Source of the DNA: Dysosmobacter acutus | GTDB lineage: Bacteria; Bacillota; Clostridia; Oscillospirales; Oscillospiraceae | Direction of reading: 5' to 3' | NCBI RefSeq assembly: GCF_018919205.1 | Contig: NZ_JAHLQN010000001.1 | Location: 1,240,001 to 1,304,000 of the forward strand | DNA length: 64,000 nt | Shown: one piece after another, positions 1 through 8,209 of the stretch | Position numbering within the stretch: position 1 is the stretch's first letter | Layout of the letters: each line of letters starts with the position of its first letter | Notes under the pieces: model-generated | Told to the model about the DNA's origin: nothing | The model's database searches: none | What the model saw: only the letters and a program-made list of their open reading frames with translations | Translations under genes and position numbers: made by a program

Positions 1-64
1 ATAGACTGCAATTTATCGATTTAAAGTGTATAATGCTGCCAATTTGGAAAAGGAGGATTCGCTT

Positions 65-832
65 ATGGCTAATCTTAAACTGTGGGACCAGGTAAAGGAA
101 TGGAAGAGCGCAAAATACAAATGGGTGGATCTGACCCATGAGCTGAGTCCTGAGACGCCCCACTGGTTTGGGTTCCAGCCCCTCCAGGCCGAGCTGCTGT
201 TCGACTATGCCGAGGGGACACCGGAGGAGAAAGCCGCTCCCATGCGCTGCTACCAGTACAGCGTGGCCAGCCAGTACGGGACCCATGTGGATGTGCCCCG
301 CCACTTCTGGGGCGACGGCCGGGCCATGAACGAAATCGCGGTCCAGGAGATGGTCTATCCCCTGGTGGTGGACAAGTCCGCCGAATGCGCGGCCAACCCG
401 GACTTCATGCTGACGGTGGAGGATTTGAAGGCGTGGGAAGCGGCATACGGCCGGATTCCGGAGAACGCCTTTGTGGCCTTCCGCTCCGACTGGCACAAAA
501 AGGCCAATCTGGACAATCCGGATGAAAACGGCGTGCCCCACTACCCCGGCTGGGACAAGGCGGCCATTCAGTGGCTGGTGGAGGAGCGCAACATTGGGGC
601 CATCGGACATGAGCCGGCGGACACAGACCCGGGCTTTGTCACCACAAGGGAGGACGCCTATCCCTATCCCGGCGAACAGTACATCCTTGAGGCAAACCGC
701 ATCCAGATCGAAGTCATGCGCAATCTGGACCAGCTGACGCCGGTGGGCGGACTGATCGTCTGCGCGTTTCCCAAGCTCAAAGACGGCACTGGATTCCCGG
801 CCAGATGTTTTGCCATCTGCCCCGCGGACTGA
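65..832 (+). CDS. Cyclase family protein (kynurenine formamidase-like)
   Basis: The 255-residue protein belongs to the metal-dependent cyclase/hydrolase family that includes kynurenine formamidase and isatin hydrolase. The family's signature DLTHELSPETPHW lies near residues 22-34 and the metal-binding GTHVDVPRH at 72-80. A further conserved GHEPADTDPG lies near 181. An upstream in-frame ATG exists at 26, but AAGGAGGA sits 7 bases before the ATG at 65, so 65 is chosen. The next two genes (AhpD-like and flavin reductase) run in the same direction, suggesting a small catabolic cluster. The substrate cannot be read from the sequence. A TATAAT-like -10 box lies at 29-34 without a clear -35. Confidence 0.9.
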   Translation: MANLKLWDQVKEWKSAKYKWVDLTHELSPETPHWFGFQPLQAELLFDYAEGTPEEKAAPMRCYQYSVASQYGTHVDVPRHFWGDGRAMNEIAVQEMVYPLVVDKSAECAANPDFMLTVEDLKAWEAAYGRIPENAFVAFRSDWHKKANLDNPDENGVPHYPGWDKAAIQWLVEERNIGAIGHEPADTDPGFVTTREDAYPYPGEQYILEANRIQIEVMRNLDQLTPVGGLIVCAFPKLKDGTGFPARCFAICPAD

Positions 833-846
833 TCAATATGCAAAGA

Positions 847-871
847 GCGCGGCAGGAACTTCCTGCCGCGC
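847..871 (+). terminator. Hairpin after the cyclase gene
   Basis: A GC-rich perfect stem (GCGCGGCAGG / CCTGCCGCGC) with loop AACTT starts 15 bases after the stop codon. No T-run follows, so it may be a weak terminator or an mRNA 3'-end stabiliser. Confidence 0.5.
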
Positions 872-995
872 CTGATTGACCTTTACATTCGGCGTCACAA
901 GTGCTACCATTTTATCAGCGGACGGTGCCGGGAAGTCCGTTGGCCGGCCCGGCGCCTGGAGTCGCCGGGAAGAGAACGAAAAGGAGGATATTATT

Positions 996-1607
996 ATGGC
1001 ACTGGAATTTGATGAACAGCTGTCCCGCCTGCAAAAGCCCAACCGGGACGAGATGACCAACAAGGAGTATGAGGTCTTCAACCAGAATGTGGAGGCCATG
1101 GAAAAGAATTGGGGCTTTATCAACAACCTCTTCAAGGTGCTGCCCCTCAACGCCTCTCAGTACATCGGCTTTTTGAACTTCAAGGGCTCTCTTTTCAACC
1201 CTGAGACCTGCTACCTCACCAATGCCGACAAGGAGATGATCGGCGTGGTGGTGTCCTCCATCAACTGTTGCTCCTACTGCCTGACCACCCATGGGGACGC
1301 GCTGCGGGGCTACACCAAAAACCCTATCCTGGTGGATAAGCTGAGCTATAATTTCCGCTCCGCCAGGGATATGCTGAGCGAAAAGCAGTACGCCCTGTGC
1401 GAATATGCCTGGTATGTGACCAAGCACGCCGATGAGATCGGGGAGGAGCAGATCGAAAAGCTGCGTCAGGCGGGCTTCAACGACCATGAGATTTTGGAGG
1501 CCGCGTTTGTGGCCGGCTTCTTCAACTACACCAACCGCTGGGTCAGCACCATCGCTCCGGTGGCCAATGCGGGGCACTTCAGCCACAACCGGAATTTTGA
1601 GAAGTAA
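996..1607 (+). CDS. Carboxymuconolactone decarboxylase / AhpD-like protein
   Basis: This 203-residue all-helical protein carries the AhpD-type motif CxxCxxxH (C92, C95, H99, in CCSYCLTTHG). In AhpD proteins these residues form a thiol peroxidase-like redox centre. It fits the peroxidase-related/CMD superfamily. The start at 996 is chosen because AAAGGAGGA lies 8 bases upstream; an open frame continues 120 bases further upstream without a ribosome site. The stop is 4 bases before the flavin reductase start, so the two are probably translated from one message. It may protect or regenerate a redox-sensitive neighbour. That role is inferred from context only. Confidence 0.85.
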   Translation: MALEFDEQLSRLQKPNRDEMTNKEYEVFNQNVEAMEKNWGFINNLFKVLPLNASQYIGFLNFKGSLFNPETCYLTNADKEMIGVVVSSINCCSYCLTTHGDALRGYTKNPILVDKLSYNFRSARDMLSEKQYALCEYAWYVTKHADEIGEEQIEKLRQAGFNDHEILEAAFVAGFFNYTNRWVSTIAPVANAGHFSHNRNFEK

Positions 1608-1611
1608 AGCC

Positions 1612-3549
1612 ATGGCTTACGAAAGATTATTTGAAACCGGCCGTATCGGACCTCTGGTTCTGAAGAACCGGGCGGTCATGATGCCCATGGGCACCGATTT
1701 TGCCGACCGTTCAGGCTGTGCCACCGAGCAGCTGATCCGCTACTATGAGGAGCGGGCCAGAGGAGGCATCGGCCTCATCATCAACGAGTTCACCGGCGTG
1801 GACGATGTGGATTCCATCCCGGATATCCACAACTTCCGCATCGCTCAGGACTACCACATCGCCGAGTGCGAAAAGCTGACCGACGCGGTGCACCAGTACG
1901 GCTGCAAGATTTTTGCCCAGCTGCACCACGGCGGCGCCACCTCCAACCCGGCGCTGACCGGGCGGCAGAACATCGCCCCAAGCGACGTGCCCATCGCGCC
2001 GGGAAAGCCGACGCCCCGGCCCATGACCGAGGAGGACATCCGCCGGGTGGAGCAGAAGTTTATCGACGCCGCGGTCCGCTGCAAGAAGGCGGGCTACGAC
2101 GGTGTGGAGCTCCACGGCGCCCACTCCTACCTGCTGGCGGAGTTTTTCAGCAGGTACTACAACCGCCGAACGGACCGGTACGGCGGCAGCCTGGAAAACC
2201 GCTGCCGCGTCATCCGGGAGATCATCGAGGGCATCCGGGCAAAATTGGGCAATTATCCCATCTCCGTTCGCATCTGCGGCGACGAGATGACGGATGTGGA
2301 GGGATTTTTGACCCTGGAGGACGGGCTGGAGATCGGCAAGTACCTGGAGCAGTGCGGCATCGACTGCATCAACATCTCCAACGGTTCCTCCCTCAACGGC
2401 AACGCCAACTGCGATCCCTTTTCCTACACCCCGGGCTGGAAAAAGCACGTGGCCAAGGCGTTTAAAGAAGCGCTGCGCATTCCGGTCATCGCCACCAATA
2501 CCATCAAGACCCCGGACTTTGCCGAGGCGCTGTTAGAGGAGGGCGTATGCGATTTCGTGGGACTGGGCCGCAGCCAACTGGCCGATCCGGAGTTCATGAA
2601 CAAGGCCCGTTCCGGCCGGGCGGATGAGATCCGCAGCTGTATCGGCTGCATGTACTGCCGGGAGCGGCTGCTTGGAAAGGGCATGAGCGTCCAGTGCACG
2701 GTGAATCCCCGCCTGGGCAGAGAATACGACCACCGGGGCTTCCGCACCGACGGGGCGGACCGCATTGTGGCTGTGATCGGCGGAGGCCCCGCGGGCATGC
2801 AGGCGGCGCTGACTCTGGCCCACAGGGAGTTCCGGGTGGTGCTTTTTGAAAAGGAGGGATGCCTGGGCGGAACGCTGAACGTGGCGGACAAGCCTCCACA
2901 CAAGGAGAATCTGGAGGGGCTGATCCGCACCATGGAGACCCAGCTGCGCCGCGCAGGCGTGGAAATCCGGCTGAACTGCGCGCCCACGGTGGAGCAGGTG
3001 AAGGAGCTGGATCCGGTGGGCGTGTTCGTGGCCGCGGGCGCCGATCCTCTGGTGCCCAGGCTGCCCGGCGCGGACGGAAAGCGGGTGTTTTTGGCGGAGG
3101 ATGTAATCTTAGGCAAGGTCACGCCCCGTGGAAAGGTGACCATTATCGGCACCGGTCTGACCGGACTGGAGACAGCGGAAATCCTCTCCGGCCGGGGAAT
3201 GGACCTGACGCTGGTGGAGATGCTGGACACAGTGGGCCCTGGGATCTACAACGTGGTGCTCGACGACACCATGAGCCGCATCAAGGACCCCAAGATCTTT
3301 ACAGGCCACCGGCTGGAGTCCATCGCGCCCGGTCAGATCACCATGACCCGTCTCAGCGATGGGGAAACAGTGCGCCTGGAGGCGGACACCGTGGTGCTGG
3401 CCCTTGGCGTGCGGCCCCGGAGCGCCCTTGTGGAGGAATTTGAAAAGGCGTTCCCCAACACGGTGGCGGTGGGAGACGCGGCCCGGGGCGGCCGCATCCG
3501 GGATGCCATCCGGACCGGGTTTGACAGCGCCTTTGTGTTCAGAGCGTAA
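1612..3549 (+). CDS. Old-yellow-enzyme-type NADH:flavin oxidoreductase with Fe-S and FAD domains
   Basis: The 645-residue protein has the 2,4-dienoyl-CoA reductase layout. An N-terminal FMN TIM barrel (about 1-330) carries the HGAHSYLLAEF segment, followed by RTDRYGGSLENR. A 4Fe-4S site has C343, C346, C350 and a fourth Cys near 362. A C-terminal FAD/NAD module has VIGGGPAGM near 387 and IIGTGLTGLE near 511. Relatives reduce enones, enoates, trimethylamine or bile-acid intermediates. Electrons would pass from NAD(P)H through FAD and Fe-S to FMN. The ATG at 1612 directly follows the preceding stop. Clustering with a cyclase and an AhpD-like protein suggests reduction of a ring compound or unsaturated acid; the substrate is unknown. 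Confidence 0.93.
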   Translation: MAYERLFETGRIGPLVLKNRAVMMPMGTDFADRSGCATEQLIRYYEERARGGIGLIINEFTGVDDVDSIPDIHNFRIAQDYHIAECEKLTDAVHQYGCKIFAQLHHGGATSNPALTGRQNIAPSDVPIAPGKPTPRPMTEEDIRRVEQKFIDAAVRCKKAGYDGVELHGAHSYLLAEFFSRYYNRRTDRYGGSLENRCRVIREIIEGIRAKLGNYPISVRICGDEMTDVEGFLTLEDGLEIGKYLEQCGIDCINISNGSSLNGNANCDPFSYTPGWKKHVAKAFKEALRIPVIATNTIKTPDFAEALLEEGVCDFVGLGRSQLADPEFMNKARSGRADEIRSCIGCMYCRERLLGKGMSVQCTVNPRLGREYDHRGFRTDGADRIVAVIGGGPAGMQAALTLAHREFRVVLFEKEGCLGGTLNVADKPPHKENLEGLIRTMETQLRRAGVEIRLNCAPTVEQVKELDPVGVFVAAGADPLVPRLPGADGKRVFLAEDVILGKVTPRGKVTIIGTGLTGLETAEILSGRGMDLTLVEMLDTVGPGIYNVVLDDTMSRIKDPKIFTGHRLESIAPGQITMTRLSDGETVRLEADTVVLALGVRPRSALVEEFEKAFPNTVAVGDAARGGRIRDAIRTGFDSAFVFRA

Positions 3550-3633
3550 GGGAAAGAGCCGCGGGCGCCGGATCTTCCCGGCTTTTGCGCCAGGGAATCG
3601 GTCCGCCGCGGTACTTTGGCAGATATGAATCAA

Positions 3634-3664
3634 AAAGCGGGAAGCCTGTTTGGCTTCCCGCTTT
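3634..3664 (-). terminator. Terminator between convergent genes
   Basis: The 13-bp stem AAAGCGGGAAGCC / GGCTTCCCGCTTT has a 5-base loop. Read on the minus strand it ends in a run of five T, so it mainly serves the cupin gene, but it sits where both convergent transcripts would stop. Confidence 0.8.
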
Positions 3665-3673
3665 CAGTTATGC

Positions 3674-4045
3674 TCAGCAGCCGGTCAGGGGATTGACGTC
3701 GCCCTCCGGCGGGACGATGCAAAGGCCCATCAGCTCTCCCTTTCCGGTGTTGCCGAAGTTGTGGCGCACACCGGAGGGCACGTGGATCCATGTGCCGAAC
3801 TCCAGGGGGATGCGCTCGCCGTCCACCATGAAGTACCCCTCGCCCTTGATACACATGAACCAGTGGCACCAGGCGTGGGCGTGGATACTGCTCTCCGCGC
3901 CGCTCTCCAGGGTAAACAGCCGCATGACATAGTCGCCCCAAAACCGGCCATCCGGCCCGAATACAATCTTTTTCGTGGAATTTTCAATAAAGTGTCCCCC
4001 TGTTACCACAGGCAGGTCCCGGATATTGCCGCCATATTCGCTCAT
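3674..4045 (-). CDS. Small cupin-domain protein
   Basis: The 123-residue single-domain cupin has the usual two motifs. HAHAWCHWFMCIKGEGYF (about 56-73) supplies metal-binding His residues, and the PSGVRHNF segment (about 90-97) forms the second. GAGGAGGGG precedes the start. Such proteins bind a metal and act as isomerases, dioxygenases or sugar/amino-acid binders; the exact activity is not visible. It is transcribed alone, opposite to its neighbours. Confidence 0.85.
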   Translation of the reverse strand: MSEYGGNIRDLPVVTGGHFIENSTKKIVFGPDGRFWGDYVMRLFTLESGAESSIHAHAWCHWFMCIKGEGYFMVDGERIPLEFGTWIHVPSGVRHNFGNTGKGELMGLCIVPPEGDVNPLTGC

Positions 4046-4194
4046 GAATACCCCTCCTCAGTATGGATAAAATCAGTATACCGCGGCGGCCGGAGAAATG
4101 CAAGGCGCAACAGCGGGCGACGCTTTCTTCTTCCTTTTTTCCATTTGCTGTGATATACTGCGTAGAACCGACATTTTATGAAAGGGGGCGTCGC

Positions 4195-5064
4195 ATGAAA
4201 GACCATCCGCTGCCGGCCGGCAAATTTGGAAGAGGCATCTACCTGATGGTGCGGCGCTACTACCAGCACGGCGTGGCCCGGGATTCCGCCGCGCTGGCCT
4301 ACTATCTGCTCTTTATGCTCTTTCCGTTTCTGATCTTCATCAGCTCCCTCATCGGCCTTTTGCATCTGGATGTGGATGCCATCGCCATTGGGCTTCAGGG
4401 CCTGATCCCCAAAGAGGTGGTGGATTTTCTGGAGCTGTATCTCAGCTATGTGTCTCAGACCTCCAGCAGCCGCATGATGTGGTTTGGACTGGTGTTTTCC
4501 ATCTACTTTCCCATGCGGGCCACCAACTCCCTGATCCTGTCCGTGCGCACGGCCTATCACCTTGGCCCGCCCTCCAGGGTGCTGCTCCACCAGATGAAGA
4601 CGCTGATCTACACCGTGTTTTTGATTCTTACCATCGGTCTTTCCCTGACGCTGGTTACGGTGGGCGACCGGGTGCTGAACCTGCTGGTGGATAACTTTCA
4701 CCTGCCTCAAATGTTTGCCTCCTGGTGGGCCAGCCTCCGTTTTCCGGCACTGGGCCTGATCCTGGCCTTTGCCCTTGGATCGCTGTATGCCCTGGCCCAG
4801 GACCGGCGCCAGCCGCTGAAGAACATCCTGCCGGGCATTTTGTTTTCTCTGGTGATGTGGATGACCCTTTCCATGCTGTTCTCCTTTTATGTGGAGAATT
4901 TTGCAAACTACACGGTGATCTACGGCTCCATCGGCGCGGTGATTGTGCTGATGATCTGGCTCTACCTCAGCGCCACCACGCTGGTGATGGGGGCGGAGTT
5001 CAACGGGATGCTCATGTCCATGCGCAAGGACTGGCGGCGGATCGGGCCGGAGGACATGGAGTGA
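4195..5064 (+). CDS. YihY/BrkB family inner-membrane protein
   Basis: The 289-residue protein has the YihY/virulence factor BrkB pattern with about six hydrophobic segments. An N-terminal RDSAALAYYLLFMLFPF is the usual family signature. IYGSIGAVIVLMIWLYLSA and GAEFN near the C-terminus are also typical. It was once annotated as ribonuclease BN, but the family is an integral membrane protein of uncertain transport or envelope function. The start at 4195 has AAAGGGGG upstream; the open frame reaches further back but without a ribosome site. A short cytoplasmic tail follows the last helix. Confidence 0.88.
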   Translation: MKDHPLPAGKFGRGIYLMVRRYYQHGVARDSAALAYYLLFMLFPFLIFISSLIGLLHLDVDAIAIGLQGLIPKEVVDFLELYLSYVSQTSSSRMMWFGLVFSIYFPMRATNSLILSVRTAYHLGPPSRVLLHQMKTLIYTVFLILTIGLSLTLVTVGDRVLNLLVDNFHLPQMFASWWASLRFPALGLILAFALGSLYALAQDRRQPLKNILPGILFSLVMWMTLSMLFSFYVENFANYTVIYGSIGAVIVLMIWLYLSATTLVMGAEFNGMLMSMRKDWRRIGPEDME

Positions 5065-5188
5065 GGAAAAGTTTTCCGGCCCTCTGCCTTTACTTGGCGG
5101 AGGAATCGCAGTAAAATAGCACTTGACGACATATAATAGATGCCAGTGCTTACAATTTGGAAATCAACTGGTAAGGAGAAAACAGAAC

Positions 5189-6421
5189 ATGAACGATAAA
5201 CTGCAGGAGTATGCAAAGCTGCTGATCCGTGTGGGCCTCAATATCCAGAAGGGACAGAACCTGGTGATCTCCGCGCCGGTGGAGTGCGCTTTTTTTGCAA
5301 GAGTGTGCGCGGAGAAGGCCTATGAGGCCGGCTGCCGGGAAGTGGTGATGAACTGGACCGACGACGCCCTGAGCAGGATGAAGTACCTCCACGCCCGGGA
5401 GGAGGTCTTTGACCACGTGCCGCTGTGGCGCCGCCACTTTTTCAACGACTATGCGCTGGAGGGCGCGGCCTACCTTGCCATTTCCGCCACGGACCCGGAG
5501 AGCCTCAAAGGGGTGGAGTCCGACCGCATCGTCCGGGCTCAGCGCTCCAGCGGAAAGGCGCTCAGGGAGTTTAACCGGCTCCAGATGTGCAGCGGCTTCC
5601 CCTGGTGCATCGCCTCTATCCCCATCCCCAGCTGGGCAAAGACCGTCTTCCCGGAGGACGGAGAGGAGCGGGCCATGGAAAAGCTGTGGGAGGCCATTTT
5701 CTCCGCCGTGCGCATCAGCGGCGACGGGACATCCGTGGAGAGGTGGGAAAAGCACCTTGCGACGCTGGCGGAGCGGAAGGAGAGGCTCAATGCGCTGCGC
5801 TTCCGCTCTCTCCATTACACCAACTCCCTGGGCACGGACCTGACGGTGGAGCTGCCTGAGGGACACGTGTGGGAATCCGGTGACGACAGGCTGCTCTCCG
5901 GCCGGTCCTTTGTCGCCAACATGCCCACCGAGGAGATATTCACCTCCCCGCTGCGCACCGGCGTCAACGGCGTGGTCTATTCCGCTCTGCCGCTGGTCCA
6001 TGACGGAAACATCATCGATCAATTCCACTTTGTGGTAAAAGAGGGCAAGATCGTGGAGGCCCACGCGGAAAAGGGCGAGGAGACGCTGAAGGCCGCCATC
6101 TCCGTGGACGAGGGCGCATCCTATTTCGGCGAGGTGGCGCTGGTGCCCTACGACAGCCCCATCTCCAATCAGAAGATTCTGTTCTACAACACCCTGTTCG
6201 ACGAGAACGCCGCCTGCCACATTGCCTTCGGCGAGGCATACCCCTGCATAGAGCGGGGCCGGGAGATGGGCAAGGAGGAGCTGAAGGAGCGGGGACTCAA
6301 CGAATCCATCACCCACGTGGACTTCATGGTGGGGACGCCGGACCTGTCCATTGTGGGAACCACCCATGACGGGCGGGAGGTTCCGGTGTTTGAAAATGGA
6401 AACTTCGCCCAGGGAATCTGA
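5189..6421 (+). CDS. M29-type metallo-aminopeptidase
   Basis: This 410-residue protein matches family M29 (AmpS/PepS/aminopeptidase T). The N-terminal segment LIRVGLNIQKGQNLVI is characteristic. The C-terminal half carries the two-metal site residues in segments such as LPEGHVWESG, HFVVKEGKIVE, EVALVPYDSP, HIAFGEAYP and HVDFMVG. It should remove N-terminal amino acids from short peptides in the cytoplasm. The start at 5189 follows AAGGAGAA by 8 bases. It fits the peptide-using lifestyle suggested elsewhere in the window. The next gene follows immediately. Confidence 0.92.
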   Translation: MNDKLQEYAKLLIRVGLNIQKGQNLVISAPVECAFFARVCAEKAYEAGCREVVMNWTDDALSRMKYLHAREEVFDHVPLWRRHFFNDYALEGAAYLAISATDPESLKGVESDRIVRAQRSSGKALREFNRLQMCSGFPWCIASIPIPSWAKTVFPEDGEERAMEKLWEAIFSAVRISGDGTSVERWEKHLATLAERKERLNALRFRSLHYTNSLGTDLTVELPEGHVWESGDDRLLSGRSFVANMPTEEIFTSPLRTGVNGVVYSALPLVHDGNIIDQFHFVVKEGKIVEAHAEKGEETLKAAISVDEGASYFGEVALVPYDSPISNQKILFYNTLFDENAACHIAFGEAYPCIERGREMGKEELKERGLNESITHVDFMVGTPDLSIVGTTHDGREVPVFENGNFAQGI

Positions 6422-6422
6422 G

Positions 6423-6929
6423 GTGAGCGCGGTGGAGATTCATGCGGAAGTGATGGAGACCGACGAGGCGGTCTGGATCGCCAAAAACGCCGCCGTCACC
6501 GGCGATGTGACGTTTGGGGAAAAGTGTTCCGTCTGGTATGGCGCTTCGGTGCGGGGCGACAACGGCAAGGTGGTGATCGGGGCGCGGACCAACATTCAGG
6601 ACTGCGCCGTGGTCCATAACCTGACCACCATCGGCAGCGGCTGCACCATCGGACACGGCGCGGTGGTCCACGGCTGCACCGTTGGAGACAACACGCTCAT
6701 TGGCATGGGCGCCGTGGTATTGGACGGCGCCCAGGTGGGCAGCGACTGCGTGGTGGGGGCCGGCGCCCTGGTGACAGGGCATATGGTGATTCCCGACGGC
6801 TCGCTGGCCATGGGCAGCCCGGCAAAAGTCATCCGTCCCCTGACGGAGCGGGAGATCGGTGAAAACCAGTATTCCGCCGAGGGGTATATCTGCCTGATGG
6901 AGGCCCACCGGGCCCAGCAGGAGAATTGA
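6423..6929 (+). CDS. Gamma-class carbonic anhydrase-like hexapeptide protein
   Basis: This left-handed beta-helix protein has the gamma carbonic anhydrase pattern. It starts with VWIAKNAAVTGDV, followed by SVWYGASVRGDNGKV. Metal-ligand His residues lie in VVHN, IGHGAVVHG and further coils, and the usual ending MGSPAKVIRPL follows. The family includes true carbonic anhydrases and YrdA/PaaY-like proteins whose activity is uncertain. The start is ambiguous: GTG at 6423 lies just after the previous stop at 6421, while an in-frame ATG at 6396 would overlap the aminopeptidase. Family length favours the GTG. Confidence 0.85.
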   Translation: MSAVEIHAEVMETDEAVWIAKNAAVTGDVTFGEKCSVWYGASVRGDNGKVVIGARTNIQDCAVVHNLTTIGSGCTIGHGAVVHGCTVGDNTLIGMGAVVLDGAQVGSDCVVGAGALVTGHMVIPDGSLAMGSPAKVIRPLTEREIGENQYSAEGYICLMEAHRAQQEN

Positions 6930-6950
6930 ATCAAGAAGGGAGAGTCGCCA

Positions 6951-7223
6951 ATGCAGGAGCTGGATAAGCTGCGGCTGGAACTGGATGTCATCGACGAGCA
7001 GATCGTCACGCTGTTTGAACAGCGGATGGCCATTTCCACCCGGATGGGCGTGCTGAAAAACGAGGGAGGCATCGAGGTGTGGAATGAGGCCCGGGAGGCC
7101 GCCAAAGTGCGCAACCGTGAGAAGATGCTCCGCAACCGCAGTCTCACCGCATACGTGGACAAGCTGTTTGAGACGATCTTAGAGCTCTCCCGCCAGCGGC
7201 AGGAAGAGCAGCAGGACAGGTGA
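6951..7223 (+). CDS. Chorismate mutase (AroQ type)
   Basis: The 90-residue all-helical protein has the AroQ fold signature. LRLELDVIDEQIVTLFEQRM supplies the first helix with its conserved Asp and Arg region. R31 and K36 in STRMGVLKN and the late Q in LSRQRQ are in expected active-site positions. It converts chorismate to prephenate for Phe/Tyr synthesis. AAGGGAGAG precedes the start. It stops 4 bases before the transporter gene, so co-transcription is likely. Confidence 0.88.
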   Translation: MQELDKLRLELDVIDEQIVTLFEQRMAISTRMGVLKNEGGIEVWNEAREAAKVRNREKMLRNRSLTAYVDKLFETILELSRQRQEEQQDR

Positions 7224-7227
7224 GGAG

Positions 7228-7986
7228 ATGACGCTGACACTGCCCATGGTGCTCATCGCCGTGGTGGGCGTATTTCTGGCCTCTTTTGTGGATGCCATCG
7301 CGGGTGGGGGCGGAATTGTGTCCCTGCCTACATATCTTTTGGCAGGGCTTCCCATGCATATGGCGCTGGGGACCAATAAGGTTTCCGCTTCTCTTGGAAG
7401 CATCGCCTCCACCGGACGGTTTCTCAAAAACGGATACGTGACCTGGTCCCTGGCGCTGCCCGCGGTGGTGCTGGCGCTGACCGGCTCCGCACTGGGCACC
7501 CGGCTCCAGCTGCTGATCGACGAGAAGTATCTTCAGCTCCTGCTGCTGATCGTGCTGCCGGTGGTGGCCTTTGTGGTGCTGCGCCAGCGCTCCTTCCCGG
7601 AGGAGCCGGGGGAGATCGATCCGAAAAAGCAGGCGGCCGTGGTTTTGGCCGCGGCGCTGGTCATCGGCTCCTACGACGGGTTCTATGGACCCGGCACAGG
7701 GACATTTTTGCTGTTGATCTTCACCCGGTGGGGCAAGATGGACGTGCGCACCGCCGGAGGAAACGTGAAGGTGGTCAACCTGGCCTCCGGACTTTCCAGT
7801 ATGGTCACCGCCATGCTCCACGGCCAGGTCTTCTGGCAGCTTGGCCTGATCGCAACGGCGGCCTCCTTTGCGGGCCACTTTGTGGGTGCCGGGCTGGCCA
7901 TCAGGAACGGCTCGCGGATCGTGCGGCCCGTGGTGCTGGTGGTGCTTGTGCTGCTGGCGGTCAAGGTGCTTTCCGGATTGCTTTAA
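7228..7986 (+). CDS. TSUP/TauE family membrane exporter
   Basis: This 252-residue integral membrane protein has about eight hydrophobic segments and the two TSUP half-repeats. The first begins FVDAIAGGGGIVSLPT and the second centres on GSYDGFYGPGTGTFLLL. TSUP proteins export sulfite, sulfoacetate, sulfolactate or related anions. The substrate cannot be assigned. It is the last gene of the run from 5189 and is followed at once by a strong terminator. Confidence 0.9.
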   Translation: MTLTLPMVLIAVVGVFLASFVDAIAGGGGIVSLPTYLLAGLPMHMALGTNKVSASLGSIASTGRFLKNGYVTWSLALPAVVLALTGSALGTRLQLLIDEKYLQLLLLIVLPVVAFVVLRQRSFPEEPGEIDPKKQAAVVLAAALVIGSYDGFYGPGTGTFLLLIFTRWGKMDVRTAGGNVKVVNLASGLSSMVTAMLHGQVFWQLGLIATAASFAGHFVGAGLAIRNGSRIVRPVVLVVLVLLAVKVLSGLL

Positions 7987-8020
7987 AAATGATCTGCCCC
8001 ATTGGGGCAGATCATTTTTT
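7985..8020 (+). terminator. Intrinsic terminator after TSUP gene
   Basis: A perfect 16-bp stem (AATGATCTGCCCC / GGGGCAGATCATT core) with loop ATT runs into six T. It overlaps the TSUP stop codon. Confidence 0.92.
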
Positions 8021-8209
8021 GTGCAGTTTGAACATAAAATTCCGCGCTTTAAAGAATGAAAATGAAGAAGATCACCAACTGTGGGTTGCAATCCGCGTTT
8101 AAAAAGAGTAAAATATTTCCATAGAAGGCCGCCTGCGATAACCGGAGAAGTGGAAAAGCGGCTGTCTCAGGCGGCAGGGAATCAAGATTGCGGAGAAAGG
8201 TGAGGGAAT

